From Clostridia bacterium (GTDB taxonomy: Bacteria; Bacillota; Clostridia; Christensenellales; UBA3700): a DNA stretch of 6,343 nt. Position numbers and translations under genes: made by a program. The notes beneath the pieces were generated by a model. It saw only the letters and a list, made by a program, of their open reading frames with translations, did no database searches and had not been told where the DNA came from. Positions 1 to 6,310 of the stretch are shown here, piece by piece. Position 1 is the stretch's first letter. The number at the start of each line of letters is the position of its first letter. The DNA is taken from NCBI GenBank assembly GCA_029067255.1, contig JAIEEW010000160.1:1-6343 (forward strand), in the 5' to 3' direction.

Positions 1-534
1 CTGTTTGCCCGTATTCGAATCAAGCGCGCCGGTAGGCTCGTCCGCCATAATGATTTCCGGCTCTTTTATAAGCGCTCTGGCGATCGCCACTCTTTGTTTC
101 TGCCCGCCCGACAACTCGTTTGGCTTTCTGTTTGCGTAACCGACGAGATCGACTTCTTCAAGAATTGCGTTAAGAGACTTGTCGTCTACTTTCTTGCCTT
201 GCAATTTCATCGCGAGCGCGATATTCTGACCTACTGTAAATTCGTTGAGAATATTGTACTCCTGAAATATAAATCCTATGAAAGTATTTCGATACGAATC
301 AAAGTCCGCTTGCGAAAAATCTTTGGACGATTTACCTTTAATGGAAAACTCGCCGCTGTCTGCCGTATCCAGTCCGCCTATCACGTTCAGAAGCGTAGAC
401 TTACCGCTTCCCGATTTACCCAGAATAAATACAAGTCCGGTATCGGCAAACGACAGCGAAACGCCGTCCAACGCTTTGACTGGTACGCCCTTTTTGGGCT
501 TGTACGTCTTAAAGACGTTTTTGATTTCTAACAT
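1..534 (-). CDS. ABC transporter ATP-binding domain, MacB/LolD/BceA class (partial, 3' end outside window)
   Basis: The first 178 codons are present; the frame is open to the window edge. This is the nucleotide-binding domain that hydrolyses ATP on the cytoplasmic face to power a membrane partner. Visible motifs, in order, are Walker A GKSGSGKST (residues 39-47), the Q-loop in FQEYNIL (Q91), the signature LSGGQ (141-145), Walker B IIMADEP (161-167, catalytic E166) and the D-loop ALDS (170-173). The H-loop lies beyond the edge. The phrase DSYRNTFIGFIFQEYNIL is typical of the MacB/BceA group, which pairs with FtsX-like permeases. In Clostridia this ATPase type is often fused to its permease in one long polypeptide, so the gene may continue well past the window; that is inference from memory of the family. 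The ATG at 534 is supported by AAGGAG six bases upstream and by a good promoter. Substrate unknown; peptide or antimicrobial export or sensing is usual for the class. Confidence 0.93.
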   Translation of the reverse strand, partial: MLEIKNVFKTYKPKKGVPVKALDGVSLSFADTGLVFILGKSGSGKSTLLNVIGGLDTADSGEFSIKGKSSKDFSQADFDSYRNTFIGFIFQEYNILNEFTVGQNIALAMKLQGKKVDDKSLNAILEEVDLVGYANRKPNELSGGQKQRVAIARALIKEPEIIMADEPTGALDSNTGKQ

Positions 535-577
535 CGTTTTCTCCTTGATATTATATAATACAATCCGTTATATTAAA

Positions 578-606
578 ATTATAACCTTTCATATTTGCAA
601 AGTCAA
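578..606 (-). promoter_or_regulatory. Sigma-A promoter of the ABC transporter gene
   Basis: On the minus strand there is a -35 TTGACT (601-606), a 17-base spacer and a perfect -10 TATAAT (578-583). Transcription would start near 571, giving a leader of about 37 bases with AAGGAG before the ATG at 534. It lies in the gap after spoIIE, so the ABC gene can be expressed independently of the sporulation gene. No operator repeat is evident around it. Confidence 0.85.
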
Positions 607-643
607 GAAATTAAACGACGATTATATCCAAAACGACGTCGGA

Positions 644-2902
644 CTATCCCGCCAATCTGAAAACGACGACGCTGGAATCGTCCTTCAAACCCATCGCTTT
701 CGCTTGATTTATTATTTCGTCGCAGACCTGCTGCGGGTTGAGCGTGGACAGGCAGTTGAGAATATGCTTTATTCCGCCGAGCGTAAGCGTTTCCATTATT
801 CCGTCGCTGAACATTACAACCATTTCACCCACCGCGATAAGTTGTCGCTGAACTTGCGGAGTGGCTTCTTCGACAATGCCCAACGGCAAAGCGTTGCTGT
901 CTATTATCTGTATGCTGTCAAGTCTTTTTATCACGCTCTGAACTCCGCCCTGTTTTATAAAATCCACTATTCCTAATTCAAGGTCTACCACGCACATATC
1001 CAAAGCGTTGAAATTGTCTTTGGATACGACTGCAAGCAATCTATTGACGAGCATAAGCGAATTGACGTTGTCAAATCCCGCGCGGTAATACGAACTCACC
1101 ATATCCAAAGCCAGTTGACTGCCTTCGCGCGCCGACACACCCGTACCCATACCGTCGCAAAGCGCAATCAACACTTTGTCGTGTTTGAGTTTAGTTACCG
1201 TATACGTATCTCCGCACGCTTTGGAATCGGGTTTTGTACACGCGGCGGTAGCGTAAGTTATTCTGTATTTCGGAGAATTGATAAACGTGATACAGTATCT
1301 GCCGTCGGGCAGTTTTCTTTCTTCTTTTTTTTCGAGCGGCGCGCTGACGAGTTTTGACAAAACTCCGATAAGCGCTTTTTTATTTCGGTCTTTCTCCCGC
1401 ACTATCAAAGAAACCGTATGTCTTCCGTTCCTTATCAATGTCATAACGTCAGAGCATACTATGTTGTTGTAACCCAGTTCTTCGACGATTCTCGCGTCAA
1501 GTTTGTCGTCGATATTCACCGCGCTTTTTACTTCTTCTCCAAGATCGGACAGAATATCGCTTACTCCGAGAAGTTGTCCGGAAATGAGTTTCTGATCCAC
1601 TTCCATCTCCTTACCCGAATTGTATTTTATATCGTACGCCAACGTTGTGCGGTTGCACGTTGAGAGTAACGTGGGCAACTGTATGCACTTTGACGAGAGA
1701 AAAGTCGGAAGGTCTTCAAGCGTCGCCTTACCGGACGTAAGAACGGTTCGCACCACCCCTTCAAGCAAAGACGAAAGATCGTTGCTGAGAATATTTTGAC
1801 AGTAATCTCTGTTTATACAGTTACCGCAAACGTTGAGCATTATATCTTTGGCTATCCCCGGTACCGCTTCGACCGGCGGGACGTAACGCATTACGTTTTT
1901 TGAATATATCTCCGACATCTCATAAAAAACTCCCGACACTATCGAAAGACGGGAAGCGATATCTCTTCTCGATCGGTTGACCAATTCTTTCGCGCTTTCT
2001 CTGCCTTCGCTGGATTTGAACATAGGAAGTTTTTTTATAAAATTATCCGTCATGCTTGTCGTGATCAGTATGCCTACTGTAAAAGCAATCAAATGCAGAT
2101 AATATACTCCGGAGAAAATACGGAAATAAAGTCCGCAGATAATATGCGTAAGAACGGCGCATAGTCCCGCTATCCATTTATTTGCGTTGAAAAGATAGGA
2201 AGTAAGGAATATCAAAATTATTCCCCCCGACATCGCCAAAGAAATATCGGTCAATCCGCCGCCTACGGCGACGGCGCTTATTATCACAAGGCCTTGTGGC
2301 AATGAAAAATTACGATACAAATATGGCATCGCCAGACCGAGTACAAGATAAAAAATTCTGAATCCGTAAATATTAAAAGAATAAAGTCCGTTGGCAAGTA
2401 TAGCCAACAATACGAAACCGCCAACTATTTCGTCGCCGCTCAGTCTTCGCCCCACGCCCCTGACGCCCAACGCGTAACATATCGCGCAAAATAGCAGACT
2501 TACCACGACAAGACTGACAAGATACACTCCGTACTCTATTTTGAATCCGCGAGTGATATCTACTACCGCGAGCGGTATAACGCATATAAAAGCATACCCC
2601 ACCGCCGCCGACAGCCTAAGCGGCTTTGCAAACAGATAGTGCAAATACTTCGCCGCCAACATAATAATGACCGGCGCGGTAGCGTAAACTATGCCGTACA
2701 AAGTGTGATCGCAAATAAGACTTATTGAAAGATAACAGCATGAAATCACCGCAATATTAAATCGACAGTAAATCAACGCGACGAACAGCGAGAGAGCGTA
2801 CCCTTTATAATCGCCCACAATCTGCGCCTGCTGACACAAAAACATAAGCAAGGCTGTCAAAACGTAATTCTTAGCATATCTTAGCGCGCTGTCTATCTTC
2901 AT
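644..2902 (-). CDS. spoIIE: Stage II sporulation protein E (SpoIIE), PP2C-family serine phosphatase
   Basis: A 752-residue protein with SpoIIE architecture. The first ~285 residues are highly hydrophobic, forming about ten membrane segments. A linker and central region follow, with the Cys cluster CGNCINRDYC (359-368) seen in SpoIIE proteins. The C-terminal PPM/PP2C phosphatase domain runs from about 540 to 750. Its metal-binding acidic motifs are present: CGD (563-565), DGMGTG (583-588), FSDG (698-701) and DD (741-742). In Bacillus subtilis, SpoIIE localises to the division septum through FtsZ and dephosphorylates the anti-anti-sigma factor SpoIIAA, freeing sigma-F in the forespore. An in-frame TAA just upstream makes the ATG at 2902 the earliest possible start. 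No Shine-Dalgarno site precedes it, and a TATAAT lies only four bases away, so the mRNA may be leaderless or the real start may lie slightly downstream. A nitrilase-like gene lies upstream and an ABC transporter downstream; the tilS/hpt/ftsH neighbours known from Bacillus are absent here. Confidence 0.95.
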   Translation of the reverse strand: MKIDSALRYAKNYVLTALLMFLCQQAQIVGDYKGYALSLFVALIYCRFNIAVISCCYLSISLICDHTLYGIVYATAPVIIMLAAKYLHYLFAKPLRLSAAVGYAFICVIPLAVVDITRGFKIEYGVYLVSLVVVSLLFCAICYALGVRGVGRRLSGDEIVGGFVLLAILANGLYSFNIYGFRIFYLVLGLAMPYLYRNFSLPQGLVIISAVAVGGGLTDISLAMSGGIILIFLTSYLFNANKWIAGLCAVLTHIICGLYFRIFSGVYYLHLIAFTVGILITTSMTDNFIKKLPMFKSSEGRESAKELVNRSRRDIASRLSIVSGVFYEMSEIYSKNVMRYVPPVEAVPGIAKDIMLNVCGNCINRDYCQNILSNDLSSLLEGVVRTVLTSGKATLEDLPTFLSSKCIQLPTLLSTCNRTTLAYDIKYNSGKEMEVDQKLISGQLLGVSDILSDLGEEVKSAVNIDDKLDARIVEELGYNNIVCSDVMTLIRNGRHTVSLIVREKDRNKKALIGVLSKLVSAPLEKKEERKLPDGRYCITFINSPKYRITYATAACTKPDSKACGDTYTVTKLKHDKVLIALCDGMGTGVSAREGSQLALDMVSSYYRAGFDNVNSLMLVNRLLAVVSKDNFNALDMCVVDLELGIVDFIKQGGVQSVIKRLDSIQIIDSNALPLGIVEEATPQVQRQLIAVGEMVVMFSDGIMETLTLGGIKHILNCLSTLNPQQVCDEIINQAKAMGLKDDSSVVVFRLAG

Positions 2903-2906
2903 AATG

Positions 2907-2912
2907 ATTATA
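2907..2912 (-). promoter_or_regulatory. Possible -10 element immediately upstream of spoIIE
   Basis: A perfect TATAAT sits four bases before the spoIIE ATG. No good -35 is seen at 16-18 bases (TAGTAC at 17); at about 21 bases the hexamer is TTTTTA. Spo0A-controlled promoters such as spoIIE in Bacillus have an unusually long spacer, so a weak -35 would not be surprising, but the position would give a leaderless or nearly leaderless transcript. It may simply be AT-rich sequence. Confidence 0.3.
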
Positions 2913-2934
2913 TATTAAACCATAAGCGCGTACT

Positions 2935-2965
2935 AAAAATTCGCAATTCAGTCGAATTATCGCGA
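2935..2965 (-). terminator. Possible weak terminator between the nitrilase-like gene and spoIIE
   Basis: Read on the minus strand, TCGC (2962-2965) pairs with GCGA (2941-2944) and AATTC (2954-2958) pairs with GAATT (2945-2949), with a three-base bulge and a GACT loop. The run ATTTTT follows directly. The stem is AT-rich and bulged, so termination would be partial at best. It lies 55-85 bases past the stop of the upstream gene. Confidence 0.33.
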
Positions 2966-3019
2966 TTATTGCCATACCCTGATAATTATTCGCCGCTTTC
3001 TTCCACAAATTTGATTTTC

Positions 3020-3643
3020 CTATCCGTCAAACGCCCCTTCGCCAAAGAAAGGGTAAAACGCCGACATTCTTCCAAACTTAACGCTGTCGATCCTTCCGTA
3101 AGGATTGATACATACGCTGGCGTCGCAAAATTGCGCAAGAACGTGTTTTCCCGATACGTTTGCAAGAGTTTTTGCGCTGGCAATCCTTTCGCGGTTGAGC
3201 GGTATCGAATTAACGCTGAAAATATATCTGCATCCGGAAAAACAACCCTGCCAAAGTTGCGGATAACATATATCGCTGTCGACAAAGATACAGACCTTGC
3301 CCCTGTCCGTAAGATAACTGCGGACTACGCCGCCGCGTTCATATCCTTTAAGCGGAAATATCTCGTCGCTTACGCCCAGCACTTTTCCCCGTTCTATAAG
3401 CATCGCGCTGTTGAAAAGTCTGTCGCCTATTTTCGCTCGCATACTTACTATAAGCGTGATGCGCTTATCTTTGCTGAAAATCATCATATCCCTGAAAATA
3501 TGGCTGACTCCGTCAAACTCCGCCGGCATATCGACAACGCCTGTAATTTCGCGAGAAAGTATGACCGTATCGTTGGGAGAAATCAACGCTCCGTAATTTT
3601 CAATAATTTCGTCAAAATCGGTATCGGAAAAACAAAAAATCAT
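3020..3643 (-). CDS. Nitrilase-fold (carbon-nitrogen hydrolase-like) protein, probably catalytically inactive
   Basis: A soluble protein of 207 residues, shorter than the usual 260-280 of the nitrilase superfamily. The alignment is by eye. The segment GDRLFNSAMLIERGKVLG (about 73-90) matches the family's 'G..yNsa.vi...G.vlg' strand pair. The segment DRGKVCIFVDSDICYPQ matches the nucleophile strand, usually G-R-V-G-x-L-I-C-Y-D-x-x-F-P-E. On that register the catalytic Cys is Asp (in FVDSD), and the Lys that normally follows 'vlG.y.K' is acidic (VSDEI). The Glu of the triad may survive in LSREITG (about 29-35). The enzyme is therefore probably a pseudoenzyme with a binding or structural role, or a strongly diverged member. 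The ATG at 3643 has no Shine-Dalgarno site and no alternative ATG, GTG or TTG lies upstream in the open frame. It lies 117 bases upstream of spoIIE on the same strand, so co-expression is possible; a sporulation role is inference only. Confidence 0.7.
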   Translation of the reverse strand: MIFCFSDTDFDEIIENYGALISPNDTVILSREITGVVDMPAEFDGVSHIFRDMMIFSKDKRITLIVSMRAKIGDRLFNSAMLIERGKVLGVSDEIFPLKGYERGGVVRSYLTDRGKVCIFVDSDICYPQLWQGCFSGCRYIFSVNSIPLNRERIASAKTLANVSGKHVLAQFCDASVCINPYGRIDSVKFGRMSAFYPFFGEGAFDG

Positions 3644-3675
3644 ATTGTATACTATGATGATAGAATTAAAATAGT

Positions 3676-3701
3676 TACGGCGGGAAGATTTTCCCGCCGT
3701 A
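3676..3701 (-). terminator. Hairpin terminator after the third membrane paralog
   Basis: A perfect 11-bp inverted repeat (TACGGCGGGAA with its complement, four-base loop) begins ten bases beyond the TAA of the membrane gene ending at 3711. On the minus strand it is followed by ACTATTTTAATT, a moderately U-rich tail. The stem is GC-rich and strong. On the plus strand it is also followed by a T-rich stretch, so it could stop transcription from either side. It separates the membrane-protein array from the nitrilase-like and spoIIE genes. Confidence 0.75.
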
Positions 3702-3710
3702 CAACTTTTA

Positions 3711-4490
3711 TTATTTTCTTTTTAGAATCAAATTTGACAAACCTATCTCGAAATCCGCACCTTTGATTTGCGAACCGTTTTTCTCGCGACGTTTGAAAGC
3801 GTAATTATTTACGAAATAGAAAGATACAAAAATACCTATCGCCGCAATTATAAGAACGCTAGCCGTTATCGCCTGTTTTGCCACTGTAACCTTTTCCGCG
3901 CCGATCAGATACTCTACTATCCTGCCTGTGATTATCTTTATGATTATCATATTGTCGTATCCGGCAAAATCTTTATAGATGATTCTCTGCGAAACCAGTA
4001 TTGAAAATACTATCATCGCAACCACTCCGACAAGCGGTACCCAAATATCTTTGAGCGAATATTTATCCGTATTGAAGAGCAATAGACATCCCGCAAACCA
4101 AAGCACTTCGTGCTGGATTATTGCAAGTGGAATATAATATACCGCCGACGCTTCCGTAATAATAGAATCGGGCGAAAAACAAGCGGCGACTATATATCCG
4201 AATCCCGCCAAAACGCTGCATATACCAGCAAACGCTCTCATCTTTTTTATACCGAAACACACCGTAACGCCTAGTACAAAATATGTAATATGAGAAAACT
4301 CCACAGGATACAGACCTTTATGCGCAATTCTGTAATAGGCAAACTCAACCGTCTTATATACCAACAGTATCGTAGATATTACAAACAGCGTTATCATGCA
4401 CGCTTTTCTATTGTTGCGCATAAGCCATACGATATAAGTTTCGATTGCGAAAATACCAACTATAAGCAACGCAAGCCACCAATATTTCAT
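3711..4490 (-). CDS. Multi-pass membrane protein, third copy of a tandem paralog array (YwaF/TIGR02206-like)
   Basis: A 259-residue integral membrane protein of unknown function. About seven hydrophobic segments are visible: roughly 4-23, 31-48, 66-81, 88-105, 117-139, 150-167 and 207-228. A charged tail follows with KRREKNG (233-239) and ADFE. The first loop carries RNNRK (25-29). The most conserved block is YPVEFSHI (61-68), followed by MRAFAGICS (84-92), SPD (106-108) and QHE (126-128). The pattern of a Pro-containing motif with His entering a helix, then a Pro, then a His in a later helix recalls the YwaF/TIGR02206 and TMEM164 membrane proteins; this is a distant resemblance by eye, and the usual Cys of TMEM164 is not at the matching place. 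About 53% identical to the copy just upstream by hand count. AAGGGGG lies four bases before the ATG. It has its own promoter at 4519-4547 and is followed by a terminator. Confidence 0.88.
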   Translation of the reverse strand: MKYWWLALLIVGIFAIETYIVWLMRNNRKACMITLFVISTILLVYKTVEFAYYRIAHKGLYPVEFSHITYFVLGVTVCFGIKKMRAFAGICSVLAGFGYIVAACFSPDSIITEASAVYYIPLAIIQHEVLWFAGCLLLFNTDKYSLKDIWVPLVGVVAMIVFSILVSQRIIYKDFAGYDNMIIIKIITGRIVEYLIGAEKVTVAKQAITASVLIIAAIGIFVSFYFVNNYAFKRREKNGSQIKGADFEIGLSNLILKRK

Positions 4491-4494
4491 ACTT

Positions 4495-4501
4495 CCCCCT
4501 T
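4495..4501 (-). promoter_or_regulatory. G-rich ribosome binding site of the third membrane paralog
   Basis: AAGGGGG stands four bases before the ATG at 4490. The leader and first codons resemble those of the second copy (AGGGGGG, then a start codon and AAATA-TGGTGG), suggesting that the ribosome binding site was carried along in the duplication. The first copy instead uses GGAGAG. Confidence 0.7.
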
Positions 4502-4518
4502 AGTTTCGGAACGATTGC

Positions 4519-4547
4519 AATATAACATATTTTTTACCAAATGTCCA
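4519..4547 (-). promoter_or_regulatory. Extended -10 sigma-A-type promoter of the third membrane paralog
   Basis: On the minus strand a -35 TGGACA (4542-4547, five of six consensus) is separated by 17 bases from a -10 TATATT (4519-4524), which is preceded by TGT, an extended -10. Transcription would start near 4512, giving a leader of about 20 bases that contains AAGGGGG and the ATG. It lets this gene be expressed apart from the two upstream paralogs, from which it is separated by 139 bases. Confidence 0.7.
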
Positions 4548-4629
4548 CAGCGTATAACCCAAATGAAAAATCTTTTACAAAATATTAACATCAAAGTTTA
4601 CGAGCGCTACAGTCAATTAGTTTTCCCTA

Positions 4630-5424
4630 TCAATTTTTCTTGTATTTTATCGCATTTTCGACCCAAAAGAATAAACCCGTTTGGAAATCTTCTCCCGCTA
4701 TTTCCACGCCGCGTTTTTTCCTGCGCTCGAAATACTTCCCGTTGACAAGATAAAAAGCGACTAAGAGTCCCGCCGAAGCAAGCCCTATACCAAACGCTGT
4801 GATTACTTTGAGAGCAACGGTTATCTTCTCCGCAGCCATAACGTGGCGCAGTATCGTCCCCGTTACGATCTCATATATAATCATCTTATCCCTTTCGTCA
4901 TAATCGGGATAAATAAGACGCTCGTGTACCGCTATGGAAAAAAGCACCATAACTACTATTCCCACGATGGGTACCCAGACGTTTTTTATTGAATATTTAT
5001 CTATGTTGAACATAAGAATACAGCCTGAGAAAAACAACAGTTCATGCTGAACTACGCCCATTACAATATAATACGTATTGCTGCCGTTGGCGACAAAAGT
5101 ATCGGGCGAGAAAGTCGCCGTGATTATATAACCTACTCCAGCCAAAAGCGAGCAAATTCCCGCAAACGGACGCATACTTTTTACTCCGCTGACAACTGTA
5201 ACGCCCAAAATAAAGTAAGATATATGCGAAAACTCTACAGGATATTTAGGAATCCCTGCAACTCTGTAATATATAAATTCGGAAATTTTATAAAGCAACA
5301 AAACGGAAGAAATAGAAAAAAGCGTTATCATACTCGCTTTTCTATTATTGCGCATGAGCGCCGTTAAAAATACCGCGGCAACGCAAAGCGCCATAATTAT
5401 TAAAGACAGCCACCAGTATTTCAA
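4630..5424 (-). CDS. Multi-pass membrane protein, second copy of the tandem paralog array, TTG start
   Basis: A 264-residue paralog of the two flanking membrane genes. It shares RNNRK (25-29), YPVEFSHISYF (61-71), MRPFAGICS (84-92), SPD (106-108), QHE (126-128), the DKYSIKNVW loop (142-150) and a basic tail with ERRKKRG (233-239). The predicted topology is the same, about seven segments. The start codon is TTG (5422-5424): it aligns exactly with the ATG of the third copy in MKYWWL, and AGGGGGG sits three bases upstream. Its tail differs from the other two: the REKNG motif is changed to RKKRG and the last 14 residues (FWVENAIKYKKN region) are unlike its siblings. The gene follows the first copy by 40 bases, so the two are probably co-transcribed. 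No clear terminator follows. Function unknown; a distant relation to YwaF/TIGR02206 is possible. Confidence 0.88.
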   Translation of the reverse strand: MKYWWLSLIIMALCVAAVFLTALMRNNRKASMITLFSISSVLLLYKISEFIYYRVAGIPKYPVEFSHISYFILGVTVVSGVKSMRPFAGICSLLAGVGYIITATFSPDTFVANGSNTYYIVMGVVQHELLFFSGCILMFNIDKYSIKNVWVPIVGIVVMVLFSIAVHERLIYPDYDERDKMIIYEIVTGTILRHVMAAEKITVALKVITAFGIGLASAGLLVAFYLVNGKYFERRKKRGVEIAGEDFQTGLFFWVENAIKYKKN

Positions 5425-5427
5425 ATT

Positions 5428-5434
5428 CCCCCCT
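5428..5434 (-). promoter_or_regulatory. Ribosome binding site AGGGGGG deciding a TTG start
   Basis: AGGGGGG with six consecutive G residues lies three bases from the TTG at 5424. No in-frame ATG or GTG occurs between it and the conserved MKYWW sequence, so the site supports TTG initiation. Close G-rich pairing with 16S rRNA may compensate for the weak start codon. Confidence 0.7.
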
Positions 5435-5438
5435 GTTC

Positions 5439-5455
5439 GCGCGTATTCAACGCGC
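5439..5455 (-). repeat. Short hairpin between the first and second membrane paralogs
   Basis: GCGCGT and ACGCGC form a perfect 6-bp GC-rich stem around a five-base loop (TGAAT on the minus strand). It lies between the stop of the first copy and the ribosome binding site of the second. On the minus strand no U-run follows, so it is not a normal terminator in that direction. It could insulate translation of the two genes or serve as an mRNA stability or processing element. On the plus strand a T-rich run follows, but no plus-strand gene ends there. Confidence 0.5.
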
Positions 5456-5464
5456 TATTTTTAA

Positions 5465-6310
5465 TTATTCTGTTTGCGGATAGGAAGTTCCTTCTCCGTC
5501 AGACGGCGAAGCGCCGCTTTTCTTTCTATTTATTAAATATATTATGAGCGGTTTTATTCCCAGTTCGTAATCGGCGTCTTTAAGCGGTTTGCCATTCTTT
5601 TCGCGCTTGTCGAATATCCTGTTGTTGACAAGATAATACGCCGCGAAGCAACCTACCAAAACAGCCAACAGTACTACGATCGTAATTATTCTCAACCATA
5701 GCGGGATAACAAAACCGGTAGGGAAAACGTACTTCAAAATGTTGCCCGTGAGTATATGTATAATTACCATATCGTCCCACTTTGTGAAGTCCTTGTATAT
5801 AATACGCTTGTGCACCAAGACCGAAAATACGAAAATGGACGCCACTCCCAAAATAGATATCCATATATCTTTAATATTGTATCTGTCAACAGCAAAAAGC
5901 ATCAAAAATCCTGCGAACATCAGTACCAAATGTTGCGTTATACTGACTATCATGAAATAAACCGAATACGCGTCATTGTATACGGAATTTGGAGACGCGG
6001 TAGTCGCCAACACAAACGCTACGCCCGACACGAACGAACATAAACCTGCGAAAGGACGCATTTTCTTTACTCCGCTCACCATAGTCGCGGCTAGTACGAA
6101 ATAGGAGATATGAGAAAATTCTACGGGATACAGCGCTTTGTGGGCGGCGCGGTAGCAAGCGAACTCTACTGTCTTGAACACTAGCAAGAACAGCGATATT
6201 CCAAACAATACCTGCATACTCAATTTACGGTTGTTTCGCAAAAGCAAAGCGGCAATTATCAAACCGATCGCTGCTATCCAAACAACTAACGCCAACCACC
6301 AAAAGTCCAT
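5465..6310 (-). CDS. Multi-pass membrane protein, first copy of the tandem paralog array
   Basis: A 281-residue paralog of the two downstream genes, about 48% identical to the third copy by hand count. It aligns without gaps to residue ~195, then carries one extra residue before the last membrane segment. Shared blocks are RNNRK (25-29), YPVEFSHISYF (61-71), MRPFAGLCS (84-92), SPN (106-108), QH (126-127), IIYKDF (170-175) and the cytoplasmic-type tail with KREKNG (235-240) and ADYELG. It differs from the others by a longer, hydrophilic C-terminal extension (about 262-281, rich in Ser, Gly, Pro and acidic residues). The ATG at 6310 has GGAGAG five bases upstream (6316-6321). It is the first gene of the visible array; further copies could lie beyond the right edge. 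Function unknown; a distant match to YwaF/TIGR02206-type membrane proteins is suggested only by motif spacing. Confidence 0.9.
   Translation of the reverse strand: MDFWWLALVVWIAAIGLIIAALLLRNNRKLSMQVLFGISLFLLVFKTVEFACYRAAHKALYPVEFSHISYFVLAATMVSGVKKMRPFAGLCSFVSGVAFVLATTASPNSVYNDAYSVYFMIVSITQHLVLMFAGFLMLFAVDRYNIKDIWISILGVASIFVFSVLVHKRIIYKDFTKWDDMVIIHILTGNILKYVFPTGFVIPLWLRIITIVVLLAVLVGCFAAYYLVNNRIFDKREKNGKPLKDADYELGIKPLIIYLINRKKSGASPSDGEGTSYPQTE

Noticed and set aside
616..641. Inverted repeat CGACG/CGTCG after spoIIE as a terminator
   Set aside because: The stem is only 5 bp with a 16-base loop, and the following TTTAATTT is a poor U-tract. The same segment contains near-direct repeats of AAACGACG that look like chance.
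278..976. Plus-strand open frame of 232 codons
   Set aside because: It lies opposite the ABC ATPase start, a near-consensus minus-strand promoter and the spoIIE phosphatase domain. Its translation shows no family motif and it has no ribosome binding site.
2950..2956. AGTCGAA, six of seven matches to a Spo0A box, upstream of spoIIE
   Set aside because: A single imperfect 7-mer in AT-rich sequence is weak evidence. It lies in the loop and stem of a possible terminator and is not placed at a clear -35. Spo0A binding data would be needed to call it.
2986..3285. Minus-strand 99-codon frame overlapping the nitrilase-like gene
   Set aside because: It is a second frame of the same DNA with no motif. 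It was considered as a frameshifted C-terminus of the nitrilase-like protein, but the main frame continues with family-like sequence to its own stop.
2969..3766. Plus-strand open frame of 265 codons
   Set aside because: It is antisense to the nitrilase-like gene and runs through the terminator hairpin. The translation is rich in Arg, Lys and Tyr without recognisable motifs; the minus-strand protein has clear family signatures.
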